The notes under the pieces: generated by a model
Told to the model about the DNA's origin: nothing
Databases searched by the model: none
What the model saw: only the letters and a program-made list of their open reading frames with translations
Source of the DNA: a virus
Reading direction: 5' to 3' (one strand)
IMG/VR virus record: IMGVR_UViG_3300023179_000009
Coordinates: 310,001-374,000 of that record
DNA length: 64,000 nt
Part shown: piece after piece, positions 1 through 7,763 of the stretch
Numbering within the stretch: the first letter of the stretch is position 1
Layout of the letters: every line of letters begins with the position of its first letter
Program-made: the position numbers and the translations under genes

Positions 1-202
1 GAACCTGTTCTTTACATCGAGGACAAAAGCGGAATTCCCCGTACTCCCCTGTGGGCTTGTCTTTAAATGTGACAAACTTTGATTTTAGTTCATGTTTTTT
101 AGTCCAGTAACGGATAGTGGTTAAAGACTTGCCAGTTTTTTTACTAATTTGATTTAATGATAAATTTTGATTGATATAATTTTCAAGAATATGTTTTTCC
201 AT
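1..202 (-). CDS. HNH-type homing endonuclease, N-terminal fragment (runs off window)
   Basis: The reading frame is open from an ATG at 202 to the window edge (67 residues seen). The N-terminus has a helix-turn-helix-like segment (SLNQISKKTGKSLTTIRYW, residues 14-32) followed by a CPRCKEQ zinc-knuckle start, the arrangement of phage HTH-HNH homing endonucleases. No HNH motif is visible because the gene continues outside the window, so the family call is inference. The start codon lies in a small hairpin with TATAG in its loop, as for the HNH genes at 8.4 and 10.0 kb. Confidence 0.6.
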   Translation of the reverse strand, partial: MEKHILENYINQNLSLNQISKKTGKSLTTIRYWTKKHELKSKFVTFKDKPTGEYGEFRFCPRCKEQV

Positions 203-223
203 ACTCTATAATAGTGGATTATT

Positions 224-251
224 TTGATTTTTTATCCCTTTTTGCTATAAT
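224..251 (+). promoter_or_regulatory. sigma-70-like promoter
   Basis: TTGATT at 224-229 and TATAAT at 246-251 are separated by 16 bases, just upstream of the first plus-strand gene. It is divergent from the truncated HNH gene. The -10 is perfect and the -35 differs from TTGACA at two positions. Confidence 0.55.
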
Positions 252-279
252 CTCCTTTTCATTAACTACAAGTAAGATT

Positions 280-498
280 ATGAGCGATAAAATCACAAAA
301 GATGAAATAGAATACGTAGAGATGTTGTGTCTTCAAACAAACACACCAGTTCCAAGCGATTTAAGAGAATATACAGTTAAGCAGTTGTTTGATTTTCTTA
401 GCATATTAAGAAAAAAAACAACTAATGATAATCGCACCAATGTGCAACTAGACAATCGTATGCCCAATGTATCCTCTGTAAATTTTGAAGGTGAATGA
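280..498 (+). CDS. hypothetical protein, 72 aa
   Basis: The frame is open from 214, but the ATG at 280 is preferred because it lies just downstream of the promoter and the upstream extension is a hydrophobic run encoded by promoter sequence. The protein is mostly helical and soluble (MSDKITKDEIEYVEMLC start), with a polar Asn-rich tail. Its stop overlaps the next start (ATGATGA). No family is recognised. Confidence 0.65.
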   Translation: MSDKITKDEIEYVEMLCLQTNTPVPSDLREYTVKQLFDFLSILRKKTTNDNRTNVQLDNRMPNVSSVNFEGE

Positions 499-809
499 TG
501 AGAGTTGTGGCAAAAACGCCCTCGGGTTGGTATGAAAGAAAAAATATCAAACTAACACCAACCGAACGACAAGAATTGTTTTATGGTTGTGATGATGTTA
601 AGCGTGAACAAATTGTGAAAAATTTTAAAGAACAATCCATTGTCAAATTAAACGATAACGAAATAGATTGTTTTGAAAAAATTTTTCAATCATTTAACAT
701 AGATGGCGAATTAGTTATTGCTAATTTGATGATTCACTCTTGTAGGGCCACAGTAGTTACCAAAAATAAGAACACGTTCACAAGGACTGAGCATCAATGG
801 TCAAGTTAA
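495..809 (+). CDS. hypothetical protein, 104 aa
   Basis: Translationally coupled to the preceding gene. Two adjacent ATGs (495 and 498) could start it. The protein is charged and predicted soluble, with a GELVIANLMIHS helix near residue 75 and a basic Thr-rich tail. No recognisable domain. Confidence 0.65.
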   Translation: MMRVVAKTPSGWYERKNIKLTPTERQELFYGCDDVKREQIVKNFKEQSIVKLNDNEIDCFEKIFQSFNIDGELVIANLMIHSCRATVVTKNKNTFTRTEHQWSS

Positions 810-1018
810 CGCAAGAAGATATTGAAAATCTAAAAACGGTTCTTAACGAACAGTTTGAGAGCATACAAAGATTAATGCCTTTGTTGTATGCTACTTGCAA
901 ACAACCAAAAGATTTTCAAGAAATTTATCAAGATATTTTAGAGTGCAATACAGTGATGATGGAGATAATTGAAGGCCCAAAAGGCGGCATTGAAAAACTC
1001 ATAGATCGAACGATTTAA
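797..1018 (+). CDS. hypothetical protein, 73 aa
   Basis: Starts inside the 3' end of the previous gene (13-base overlap), typical of a phage operon. Strongly helical and acidic; the pattern TQEDIENLKTVLNEQFESI suggests a coiled coil in the first third. No family recognised. Confidence 0.7.
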   Translation: MVKLTQEDIENLKTVLNEQFESIQRLMPLLYATCKQPKDFQEIYQDILECNTVMMEIIEGPKGGIEKLIDRTI

Positions 1019-1027
1019 TCGCAATGT

Positions 1028-1207
1028 GTGGAACATATCTTGAAAAGTCGTTTTGAAAATCACCCCACCGAAACGCTCATTCGATACCATCTAGCGTGTC
1101 AGAGAACACTAGTTGTCTTAAAAAGTGAAAACATCACTCAACTGATTGTTGAGTTACAAAATGAATTGAGTCGTAGAAATGAAACTGTTTGCAATTTTCA
1201 AGAATGA
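1028..1207 (+). CDS. hypothetical protein, 59 aa, GTG start
   Basis: This frame carries no ATG before a stop at 1016-1018, but it is open for 59 codons from a GTG at 1028 and fills the gap between two genes. The peptide (VEHILKSRFENHPTETL at its start) has normal amphipathic helix content and Cys at residues 24 and 55. It overlaps the next gene by 29 bases. TTG at 1040 is an alternative start. Confidence 0.5.
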   Translation: MEHILKSRFENHPTETLIRYHLACQRTLVVLKSENITQLIVELQNELSRRNETVCNFQE

Positions 1208-1325
1208 AGAATTTTTAGGAACAGTGAAAAATTTTAGTGGTGGTGGTCTTAGAGATTGGGCAAGTCAGTTCTATAAAATTCCTATTGTTGAAATCAAAGT
1301 TTATGAACTTGTTGAGGTGAAGTAA
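1179..1325 (+). CDS. small hypothetical protein, 48 aa
   Basis: ATG at 1179 opens a 48-codon frame (MKLFAIFKNEEFLGTVKNF) ending TAA at 1325. Pattern of short beta strands with Gly-Gly-Gly at residues 21-23 and an acidic C-terminus suggests a small beta-rich fold. It begins inside the previous gene in another frame. No family recognised. Confidence 0.6.
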   Translation: MKLFAIFKNEEFLGTVKNFSGGGLRDWASQFYKIPIVEIKVYELVEVK

Positions 1326-1384
1326 AATTCATCTAATCAAATTCTAATAGTAAAATGGTAAAATCATAGTATTACTAATTTACT

Positions 1385-1570
1385 ATGACTAACATTTTAT
1401 TATGGATCGCTTTGTCCGCTCATGTTTTTTTTCTTTTTAGAGTAAGAAATTCTCCTGCTCAAAGTAAAAAGAAAAAAAGAATTCCAAAGCAATATATCGA
1501 AACAAAAAAATATATCAAAAGTTTAGAAAAACAAGTTGTGGATTTAGGACTTTTACAAACTAAGCCTTAA
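1385..1570 (+). CDS. small membrane protein, single N-terminal TM segment
   Basis: 61 residues. Residues 3-19 (ILLWIALSAHVFFLF) form one membrane segment, followed by a very basic stretch with KKKKR at 29-33 and a short helix. The positive charge after the TM segment predicts N-out/C-in topology. An A+T-rich imperfect palindrome lies directly upstream (1360-1384). Function unknown. Confidence 0.7.
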   Translation: MTNILLWIALSAHVFFLFRVRNSPAQSKKKKRIPKQYIETKKYIKSLEKQVVDLGLLQTKP

Positions 1571-1572
1571 AA

Positions 1573-1914
1573 ATGTCTCATTTAAATCTTGTTGATTTGG
1601 AACCAGAGTATCGTCAATCGGTTGTTGCTTTCCGCCAACTGCTCGATATGCTTCGTGAAGGTGTTGAAGAACCCGTAGGTGAAACATCGAAGATTGTGGT
1701 TCGTTGGCACGAATGCGATTTTATGGGATTGTGTAGCATTGATCCGATTGAAAGCGATTCTATAGATTCCAGGTACAGTTTTTTGGTTGAAAGGATTTTG
1801 AGTCGTTGGAACAATGTTGTTGGTTCAACGATTCGTTTAAACGACAAAATAGCATATCACTTAAATGTTGATAAGAGTTTGGTGTGGCGCAGTTTTTTCG
1901 ATGACGGAAAGTAA
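1573..1914 (+). CDS. hypothetical protein, 113 aa
   Basis: Starts 2 bases after the previous stop. Contains a His/Cys cluster (RWHECDFMGLC, residues 44-54) that could bind metal, although no paired second cluster is visible. The rest is mixed alpha/beta. Function unknown. Confidence 0.7.
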   Translation: MSHLNLVDLEPEYRQSVVAFRQLLDMLREGVEEPVGETSKIVVRWHECDFMGLCSIDPIESDSIDSRYSFLVERILSRWNNVVGSTIRLNDKIAYHLNVDKSLVWRSFFDDGK

Positions 1915-1917
1915 ACG

Positions 1918-2112
1918 ATGGAACAACAATGCGATGTAAATTTGTGGGTTGTTAAAGTGTTAGACAACCGAACCGAAAATTTTAATATTATCGGTGGTAT
2001 TTTTGATTCTCAAGAAAAAGCCCAAAAGTTTGTTGTCGATGCTGGATTATACAATATCGCTGAGATTGAATCTTTTATTTTGAACAATCATTATATTTGT
2101 TTTGCATCATGA
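1918..2112 (+). CDS. hypothetical protein, 64 aa
   Basis: ATG three bases after the previous stop. The pattern (strand, GGIFDSQEKAQKFV helix, strand) resembles small phage proteins of the form 'value plus modified-by-time' beta-alpha-beta folds, but no family is assigned. The stop overlaps the next start (ATGA). Confidence 0.65.
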   Translation: MEQQCDVNLWVVKVLDNRTENFNIIGGIFDSQEKAQKFVVDAGLYNIAEIESFILNNHYICFAS

Positions 2113-2660
2113 AAATTCATTACATTCCTTTAAGTGAGTGCAAAAATAGATATTTGTATCGAATACACAGCCGTAATTTATCCTACGGCATCTACAATGA
2201 AAAAACTGAGGGGTTTATTGGAATAAGAAACAAGTTTGGAGATGATTATCTTTTTACTGAATATCATTATGATATTGGTATGCCTTATGGAACTGTTTTT
2301 CCAAAACAAGAACTATTTAAAATTCCCGACGATCTTGAATTAATAGAAACTTTGGGAACAATAGACAATAAATCTAAAAGATCTGTAGAATTTGATAAAC
2401 CGATAAGAGAAGGCGGGAAAGGTTGGTTTTATAGTGATACTGGAGAAAGCGACAAAGACATCCACCCTACAGCAGTACCTAACGAAAAACTTTTTGAGTT
2501 TTTGAAAGGCTTTATCATGGAAAAACAGAAGTTTTACGAATTGAGCGAAAAGATTGCTGCGTTGATGGAAAGTTACAAAATGAAAGTATATGATTTGGAA
2601 TTTATCAACGAATTGATTGAAAAAACAATCGAAAGAAACGAGAAAGAGTGTAGTTATTAA
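2109..2660 (+). CDS. hypothetical protein, 183 aa
   Basis: The coupled ATG at 2109 is preferred over one at 2097. The N-terminal half is beta-rich (LYRIHSRNLSYGIYN, then EGFIGIRNKFGDDYLFTEYHYD), the C-terminal half a long helix (residues 135-180). The N-terminal part looks like a small beta-barrel or sandwich; no catalytic motif can be named. Confidence 0.75.
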   Translation: MKIHYIPLSECKNRYLYRIHSRNLSYGIYNEKTEGFIGIRNKFGDDYLFTEYHYDIGMPYGTVFPKQELFKIPDDLELIETLGTIDNKSKRSVEFDKPIREGGKGWFYSDTGESDKDIHPTAVPNEKLFEFLKGFIMEKQKFYELSEKIAALMESYKMKVYDLEFINELIEKTIERNEKECSY

Positions 2661-2661
2661 T

Positions 2662-2853
2662 ATGACATATCAAGAAATTTACAAACGATTTAAGCAAGGC
2701 AAAGACTTGAAAGATATTTCGATTTTTTCGTTATATTATGCTCTTAAATCAAACGGAGCGCAAGTTATATTGGTTAACGACAAACACCACAGACCGAAGT
2801 TGTATAATTATGTTCCTGAGACGAATCGCTTTTACACACTTGCCAAGGGTTAA
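2662..2853 (+). CDS. hypothetical protein, 63 aa
   Basis: The ATG at 2662 follows the previous stop; the longer frame from 2617 is out-of-register overlap and less likely. Begins MTYQEIYKRFKQGKDLKDI, ends with a basic, Tyr-rich segment. No family recognised. Confidence 0.65.
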   Translation: MTYQEIYKRFKQGKDLKDISIFSLYYALKSNGAQVILVNDKHHRPKLYNYVPETNRFYTLAKG

Positions 2854-2856
2854 TAA

Positions 2857-3102
2857 ATGAATCTCGACAACTACAAAGCCAGTCGATTTCCTGTAAAGAT
2901 TCCGAGCAATTTTGAATTTCAAGTAGACGATTATCATGAGTTTAGAAATATTCAACATATTCTTAAAACGACGGTGGGATTAAATTATAAGTTTGAAGAA
3001 GTAGGTTGCGACGGAAAGTATTATGCTGTTTTTTGGATTGGTAAAAAGCCGATCCAACTTATTAAAGCAACTAAAAAGTCTTTTGAAGATTACGTGTCGT
3101 GA
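2857..3102 (+). CDS. hypothetical protein, 81 aa
   Basis: Starts three bases after the previous stop. Mixed alpha/beta with a YAVFWIGKKPIQLI core strand near residue 55-70. No recognisable motif; coupling to neighbours is the only context. Confidence 0.65.
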   Translation: MNLDNYKASRFPVKIPSNFEFQVDDYHEFRNIQHILKTTVGLNYKFEEVGCDGKYYAVFWIGKKPIQLIKATKKSFEDYVS

Positions 3103-3114
3103 TTGGAGAAAATA

Positions 3115-3417
3115 ATGGCTGACATTAATCTTCTTGATCATAGTTTTTCTACCGAAGTTTTAAAGTGTCTTTTTCAAGATGCGATGCGAAACTTTGGAAA
3201 GGCAAAACGCTGCATCAAAACTATGAGTTACGATATGGAACAAGGTTACATTGTAACTGATTGTAACGATGTAACATGGCAGATTATGACTGTAGCCAAG
3301 GTGCAAATTCCAACATTCAAAGTTATCAACGATAAAGACGCAAAACAATTTTGCGTTGAATGCAATCGTGGTATAATAGATCGTTGTGAAACGTGCGACT
3401 ATTTAAAAAGGATCTAA
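3115..3417 (+). CDS. hypothetical protein with C-terminal Cys cluster, 100 aa
   Basis: ATG at 3115 has GGAG 8 bases upstream, so it is chosen over a TTG at 3103. The C-terminus has CVECNRGIIDRCETC (residues 80-94), two CxxC pairs that probably bind zinc. The remainder is alpha/beta. Function unknown. Confidence 0.75.
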   Translation: MADINLLDHSFSTEVLKCLFQDAMRNFGKAKRCIKTMSYDMEQGYIVTDCNDVTWQIMTVAKVQIPTFKVINDKDAKQFCVECNRGIIDRCETCDYLKRI

Positions 3418-3419
3418 AC

Positions 3420-3899
3420 ATGAATGTTGAACAGTTATACCAGATTTTAGCCAAAAACCCCAATCAAACTTTAAGATGGCAACTGCCCGATGGTTTACAA
3501 GTGCCAAGCCATTATCATGTGACTGAAATAGGAAAGGTTACTAAGCGATTTTTAGATTGTGGTGGTACGGAGCGAACAGTTGAAACGTGCGTGTTGCAAC
3601 TGTGGGTTGCTAACGACACAGACCATCGACTACAAACTCAAAAACTATCAAAGATTATTGAATCGGCCCGATTTATTAGTGGTGATTTGCCGGTTGAAGT
3701 TGAACACGAATCGCCATTATTAACAGTGGTGAAAGAAAACAAATGTGTTGATGATACTACGGTAGCGATTTATCCTGTTGTGGATGTGGTTGTTGATGAT
3801 GGTTTGGTGGTTAGGTTGGGAACCAAACACACAAATTGTTTGGCACCCGAAAAGTGCGGATTAAATGTTTTGTCGTGTGGCAGTTCGGGTTGCTGTTGA
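3420..3899 (+). CDS. DUF6428-like protein, 159 aa
   Basis: The segments PSHYHVTEIGKVTKRF, LDCGGT and CVLQLWVANDTDHRLQTQKL resemble the conserved core of the DUF6428 family as I remember it (bacterial and phage proteins of unknown function). The C-terminus ends in a Cys-rich tail (CGLNVLSCGSSGCC) not needed for the core. Family assignment is from memory and would need a profile search. Confidence 0.6.
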   Translation: MNVEQLYQILAKNPNQTLRWQLPDGLQVPSHYHVTEIGKVTKRFLDCGGTERTVETCVLQLWVANDTDHRLQTQKLSKIIESARFISGDLPVEVEHESPLLTVVKENKCVDDTTVAIYPVVDVVVDDGLVVRLGTKHTNCLAPEKCGLNVLSCGSSGCC

Positions 3900-3944
3900 C
3901 AGCCAACAAAGTTTAAAGTAAAAAATACCAACTAAGCGTAAACA

Positions 3945-4184
3945 ATGAAACCCACTCACGGATGGCAGTATCGCATCTTTAAAAAAACCGGTCAGCACTT
4001 GGTCGATGAACCGGATACCATCTACGAGTTGCGTCAAGTTTTTGTTGATGAAAATGATGATGTTGTTCATATTGGAGAAAGTGTGTTGAGTGCCGATTCA
4101 ATCGAACAATTGAGCAACCATATTGATAAAATGCAAAAGTGTTTGCGTGAAAGTGTTTTAGATTACCACACTGGCGAAGAGTAA
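3945..4184 (+). CDS. hypothetical protein, 79 aa
   Basis: Preceded at 3925-3936 by an early, degenerate copy of the cassette repeat (ATACCAACTAAG). Beta-hairpin-like first half, helical second half (SADSIEQLSNHIDKMQKCL). Function unknown. Confidence 0.7.
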   Translation: MKPTHGWQYRIFKKTGQHLVDEPDTIYELRQVFVDENDDVVHIGESVLSADSIEQLSNHIDKMQKCLRESVLDYHTGEE

Positions 4185-4197
4185 AAAGGAATTTATT

Positions 4198-4281
4198 TTG
4201 ATCTTTGTTTTTGTGCCATTGTTTGTTTTTTGTTGTTTTGTTACTGGAACTTTAATCGGTCGTTTTATCGTAAATTATTAA
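4198..4281 (+). CDS. 27-residue membrane peptide, TTG start
   Basis: TTG at 4198 has AAAGGA 9 bases upstream and opens a 27-codon frame that is almost entirely hydrophobic (MIFVFVPLFVFCC...). The frame fills the space between two genes and stops one base before the next ATG. A single-pass membrane peptide is likely; no function can be given. Confidence 0.45.
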   Translation: MIFVFVPLFVFCCFVTGTLIGRFIVNY

Positions 4282-4282
4282 C

Positions 4283-4477
4283 ATGAGCGTTTTGAAAATC
4301 TTTCGTGATTTAGACAGTAAAACACAAGATGCCCAAAAGATTCAAGCCGACATTGAATCTTTTTTTGAAGAGTTCTATGGTGAATTAGATGCTGATTCAA
4401 CCAATAAAGAACTACGTTTTTGGTTAAGAAAAAGTGTGTGTTTGTTGAATCAAGTAAAGAAGTTTCTTAATGATTAA
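4283..4477 (+). CDS. hypothetical protein, 64 aa
   Basis: Helical throughout, with KIQADIESFFEEFYGEL suggesting a coiled coil or helix bundle. Begins just after the upstream membrane peptide. No family recognised. Confidence 0.65.
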   Translation: MSVLKIFRDLDSKTQDAQKIQADIESFFEEFYGELDADSTNKELRFWLRKSVCLLNQVKKFLND

Positions 4478-4559
4478 ACTGTGGACCGTACCAAAGTAAA
4501 AAAGTAACCCACACGGCTAATAGAACGTATATCCAAAAGTTAGGTGGACTTTTGAGCAT
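4467..4559 (-). CDS. possible 30-residue membrane peptide
   Basis: A minus-strand frame in the otherwise empty 4478-4630 gap encodes MLKSPPNFWIYVLLAVWVTF and a short tail, a plausible single TM peptide. It overlaps the convergent gene's 3' end by 11 bases. No clear Shine-Dalgarno is visible, so the call is weak. Confidence 0.3.
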   Translation of the reverse strand: MLKSPPNFWIYVLLAVWVTFLLWYGPQFNH

Positions 4560-4630
4560 AACATATTATATGATTATGCTAACATTTTTTTAACATAATT
4601 TTAATATTTCTCTAACAAATAGAATTTTGT

Positions 4631-4942
4631 ATGAAAAACAATAAAAAGCAAGTTGATAATAAGAAAAAAGTCAATAACAAGAAAAAGATTGATTGTGCCG
4701 CAGAACAACAAAAGCAATATGAGAGCATGATTCTCCGACGAGGCACACAAGCCAAGTGGGGAGAAGCAGAGTTGTATTTGACTGCCGATGAGATGGAGCG
4801 TTATTACGGAGAACGATGCGAAGAATTTGAGCCGTACTGTGGATCGTGTCAGGCTTGGTTAGAATGGAACAAAACAGGTAAGGCTCGTTTGCTTTTTGAG
4901 CGTGATGTTTTCATGAAACTTTTGGAAGAAAATCGTCTTTAG
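4631..4942 (+). CDS. Lys/Asn-rich hypothetical protein, 103 aa
   Basis: The first 20 residues are almost only Lys, Asn, Asp and Val (MKNNKKQVDNKKKVNNKKKI), a basic disordered tail. The remainder is acidic-helical with CGSCQAW at residues 70-76. An A+T-rich stretch with TAACAT repeats precedes it (4560-4600), possibly its promoter. Function unknown. Confidence 0.7.
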   Translation: MKNNKKQVDNKKKVNNKKKIDCAAEQQKQYESMILRRGTQAKWGEAELYLTADEMERYYGERCEEFEPYCGSCQAWLEWNKTGKARLLFERDVFMKLLEENRL

Positions 4943-4954
4943 GATTATTAACAA

Positions 4955-5416
4955 ATGAGTTGTGACGTTACCGAGAATTGTTGCGTGTGCGGTAAAAAAG
5001 TATATTGTTGCGACAAAGAACAATCGGTTAATAACAATTATGTTTGTGATGTTCACCGTGATGGATGTGAAGTGAAGGATGGTGTTTGGGTGTGCAGTGA
5101 GCAGTGTGAAGAAAAGTATAACACAAAGCATTTGAACATTTTTGGATGTGAAGTGAAGGATGGTGTTTGGGTGTGCAAAGAAAAACGTGATACTCAAAAC
5201 TCGTCTATGAACATTTTATCAATTTGGGACAAGTGTTGTGCTTGTGAAAATGTTAGCGATGAAGAACTCGATTATGCTATCGGTTTTCTCCGAGATTTAG
5301 AAGAAAAATTAGACAAGTTGGGACCAACATTTCTTTTATCTAGGAAAGAAGTTTGTAGAATGTTGGATGTGTTTGAGGCGTTCGGGTTTGCTCGAAAAGG
5401 AATGAAGGATTTGTAA
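4955..5416 (+). CDS. Cys-rich, probable zinc-binding protein, 153 aa
   Basis: About fifteen Cys residues lie in the first 90 positions, including CCVCGKKVYCC (9-19). The segment GCEVKDGVWVC occurs twice (residues 37-47 and 64-74), encoded by an exact 35-base direct repeat at 5062-5096 and 5143-5177. This looks like a recently duplicated zinc knuckle. The C-terminal third is helical. Function unknown. Confidence 0.75.
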   Translation: MSCDVTENCCVCGKKVYCCDKEQSVNNNYVCDVHRDGCEVKDGVWVCSEQCEEKYNTKHLNIFGCEVKDGVWVCKEKRDTQNSSMNILSIWDKCCACENVSDEELDYAIGFLRDLEEKLDKLGPTFLLSRKEVCRMLDVFEAFGFARKGMKDL

Positions 5417-5435
5417 TACCAACTAAAGTGGCACG

Positions 5436-5645
5436 ATGGCAAAATCATTCAAACAACTAGCAGAAAAACACGCCACCCAAAAATCTAAGATCGTTGCGAA
5501 ACAACGAACCAAACAGTTATTAAGGAAGATTAGATTCAATGATTGTGTTATGCAAAAGCATTATGAATCATTGATCAAAAACGGTTATCATTGGCGAACT
5601 GCTGAAAGTAAAACCTTAAAAACATTCAAAGAATATGACAATTAA
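5436..5645 (+). CDS. basic hypothetical protein, 69 aa
   Basis: Follows a degenerate cassette repeat (ATACCAACTAAA at 5417). Very basic (MAKSFKQLAEKHATQKSK start), helical, possibly nucleic-acid binding by charge alone. Its end overlaps the next gene by 11 bases. Confidence 0.65.
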   Translation: MAKSFKQLAEKHATQKSKIVAKQRTKQLLRKIRFNDCVMQKHYESLIKNGYHWRTAESKTLKTFKEYDN

Positions 5646-5826
5646 TAAAGTTGCTGCTTTAAAAGCAGGAGACAATATTCTGGTGGGTGATCAAGTTTAC
5701 ACGGTGACTGGAACTCACCAGACTGGCATTCATGATTTAGATGTTTATGTGAAAAGTGAATTGGATAGGTACGAAAAGAAATTAGCATTGTTTGCTGGTG
5801 ATCGAGTCTGTGTTTTAGGTCGTTAA
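5635..5826 (+). CDS. hypothetical protein, 63 aa
   Basis: Beta-rich small protein with alternating strands (VAALKAGDNILVGDQVYTV), compatible with an SH3-like or KOW-like barrel. This is a fold impression only. Starts inside the previous gene. Confidence 0.6.
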   Translation: MTINKVAALKAGDNILVGDQVYTVTGTHQTGIHDLDVYVKSELDRYEKKLALFAGDRVCVLGR

Positions 5827-5843
5827 TCTAAGAAAACGCTACA

Positions 5844-5933
5844 ATGGCTGGATTGTTGTTGTTCGTGTTGTTGGGCTATATGGCTAGTGTACGCATTTAC
5901 GATTGGTGGAACGGATATGCGGATTTGTTTTAG
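5844..5933 (+). CDS. 29-residue membrane peptide
   Basis: ATG at 5844 encodes MAGLLLFVLLGYMASVRIYD and a short aromatic tail: one TM helix. It fills a gap between two genes. A weak AAGAAAA precedes the start. Function unknown. Confidence 0.45.
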   Translation: MAGLLLFVLLGYMASVRIYDWWNGYADLF

Positions 5934-5950
5934 TCATTAACAAAAAAATT

Positions 5951-6148
5951 ATGAAAACTGAAACCTTAGAACTAACTCGATCAGAAATTCAGTACCTTAT
6001 GGAAATTGTCAAGGATCATATTGATAGTGGAGTTTATTGGGGCAACCAAGAGAGGTTTCATCAAATGCAAAACAATGTGTTTGATAAACTAGAAGAAAGT
6101 ATGAGTTTAATTGATCCTGAAATGAACGGATTCGATGGAAATTATTAA
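5951..6148 (+). CDS. hypothetical protein, 65 aa
   Basis: ATG at 5951 is preferred; the longer frame from 5903 reads through the membrane peptide above. Acidic, helical (LELTRSEIQYLMEIVKDHI), with aromatic residues in the middle. Unknown function. Confidence 0.65.
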   Translation: MKTETLELTRSEIQYLMEIVKDHIDSGVYWGNQERFHQMQNNVFDKLEESMSLIDPEMNGFDGNY

Positions 6149-6162
6149 CGGAGTTTTCGAGC

Positions 6163-6417
6163 GTGAAATATGGAAATTGTCTTGTAGGGGCGTTGTATCT
6201 TCTCTGGAAGAAAAGAAAAACTGAACCAAAGTTTATTTACAGATACAGAACGAATACAAAAGTTCCTCATTTTATGGTGCGAACAAAACGTAGACTTTAT
6301 CATTATAAGGTAGAACAGGATCTTTTTCCTTGGCCTTTTTGTTACGTTTTATTCAAGGGAACTTTTGAATCTTTGCCTGTGCGAGAAGAAGAAAACTTTG
6401 TTAAAGGATACAATTAA
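6163..6417 (+). CDS. basic hypothetical protein, GTG start, 84 aa
   Basis: GTG at 6163 has GGAG 9 bases upstream. Rich in aromatic and basic residues (LLWKKRKTEPKFIYRYR), beta-like centre. No family recognised. Confidence 0.65.
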   Translation: MKYGNCLVGALYLLWKKRKTEPKFIYRYRTNTKVPHFMVRTKRRLYHYKVEQDLFPWPFCYVLFKGTFESLPVREEENFVKGYN

Positions 6418-6493
6418 TCCGAATCAAAATGTCGGTCGGTGCGTAGTAAAGTTACGGGTGTTGTGACGCCAACTAACTTCTAGGATAACACGA

Positions 6494-6883
6494 ATGTTCA
6501 AGGATTATCAAGACTACCTGAATTTTCACAATAATGATTTGTTACCGTTCAGTGAAAAGCACAATATTGTTATTAGGAAAAAAACCCTTGAGCAGTTTTT
6601 GATAGAAAATTACAAGGATAGTGTTGAACATTATTTGATGACGCAATACAAGACTGATGCGTTTCATGATTTGTTTTTCGGCAAGGGTGATATGGATTCG
6701 GATGAGTTGACGAGGGAAGAAATTCTTTATGAACAAATGTATAACGTCGTTTGTAATCTTATTGAGGTTTGTAGAATTAGTGGCTTTGATATTAATAGAA
6801 CTTCTAGGTTGGTTTTTGATATATTGACTATCCAAGGGGTGCTAGTCAATAGTGAAGACGCTTCGGTTAATAATAAGATGTAG
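6494..6883 (+). CDS. hypothetical protein, 129 aa
   Basis: Last gene of the left AT-rich cluster. Largely helical (MFKDYQDYLNFHNNDLLPF at the start; EEILYEQMYNVVCNLIEV near residue 78). Ends in a polar tail. Preceded by a non-coding 76-base stretch containing CCAACTAACTTCTAGG, possibly a decayed cassette repeat. Confidence 0.7.
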   Translation: MFKDYQDYLNFHNNDLLPFSEKHNIVIRKKTLEQFLIENYKDSVEHYLMTQYKTDAFHDLFFGKGDMDSDELTREEILYEQMYNVVCNLIEVCRISGFDINRTSRLVFDILTIQGVLVNSEDASVNNKM

Positions 6884-7376
6884 ATTTGTGGGTTAGTTGC
6901 CCAAAGTGATATTTGATATGATTGTTGTGGTGGGTTATTGGCCCAAAATGTAGAGAAAAGTGTTTCTATGTATTTTAGAATAGAAATTTCCTAATGGAAG
7001 ATAAAAGTTGAGTTTTATTTGAGTTTTTGAAAAATTAAGTCTGGTCTGCCCAACTCTTGAGTCACTCTTTATTCACAAAAAATTTGCTTATAATTGCCTT
7101 TTATTTGCGTGTTTTTTGATGTTTATAGACGATTATAAGATGCTTATAATTCGATGTAACCAGGAAAAAGCAACGAAACCAACAGTCAAAAAGCAATTTG
7201 TATGCAATTAAAATCAAATCAAAAGTGACTAAAAGTGACTATATTGAATTGCCACTACCACCATGAGTGAATAGTGATCTTGAGTCGTTGAGTGAAATCA
7301 GCGACTCTTGCATTTTTGATACCAACTAGCCACCATGTTCAGTCCTTAGATTCTTATTCAAAACAAGGAATTTTCT
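6884..7376. other. gene-poor spacer of about 490 bp
   Basis: No convincing ORF. It holds two copies of GCTTATAATT (7086 and 7142), a tandem AAAAGTGACT (near 7221), a possible hairpin with GAGTCG/CGACTC arms (about 7273-7306) followed by TTGCATTTTT, and the first full cassette repeat at about 7318. It separates the left AT-rich cluster from the cassette array and may hold promoters or a replication-related site. Confidence 0.5.
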
Positions 7377-7565
7377 ATGTACGTTGTAGTTGCTTCTACG
7401 AACCTCACGCACTTCAATGTTTACGGACCATTTGTGAATGAAGAAATTGCCGAGAAATGGGGTGATGAAAATATCGGCAAAAATGACTTAGAGTGGTTTG
7501 TTGAAAAAGTGCAAAAGGAAATTGTTGTTGATGATCCAAACCTGCCAGAGCATCACTTGACATAG
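7377..7565 (+). CDS. hypothetical protein, 62 aa
   Basis: First gene of the cassette array, with AAGGAA 8 bases upstream. The sequence VVVASTNLTHFNVYGPFVN followed by a helix is typical of small beta-alpha proteins in which a parameter display segment precedes a helix; no family assigned. Confidence 0.7.
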   Translation: MYVVVASTNLTHFNVYGPFVNEEIAEKWGDENIGKNDLEWFVEKVQKEIVVDDPNLPEHHLT

Positions 7566-7605
7566 TTTTTTGATACCAACTAGCCACCCAACAAATGGAT
7601 ACGAT

Positions 7606-7758
7606 ATGTCTGCAATAGAATGGCTTAAGGAAAATGACATCGAACCAGACTCGGTAAGCGATACGCTTATTGCCCTGTTAGATGCTTGTGATGACCAAAA
7701 AGTGGCTAATATGATGCGAACCACACTGATCGCATTAGAGATTTTTGATACCAACTAG
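7606..7758 (+). CDS. hypothetical protein, 50 aa, repeat-terminated
   Basis: ATG at 7606 is taken; the upstream in-frame TTG at 7570 lies in the cassette repeat and is an artefact. The acidic helical protein ends Phe-Asp-Thr-Asn-stop, where the last three residues and stop are encoded by the repeat. No clear Shine-Dalgarno, so the start is uncertain. Confidence 0.55.
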   Translation: MSAIEWLKENDIEPDSVSDTLIALLDACDDQKVANMMRTTLIALEIFDTN

Positions 7759-7763
7759 ACCCC

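Noticed and set aside
7119-7211. 30-codon ORF in the 6.9-7.4 kb spacer
   Set aside because: No Shine-Dalgarno and no coding-like pattern beyond the open frame.
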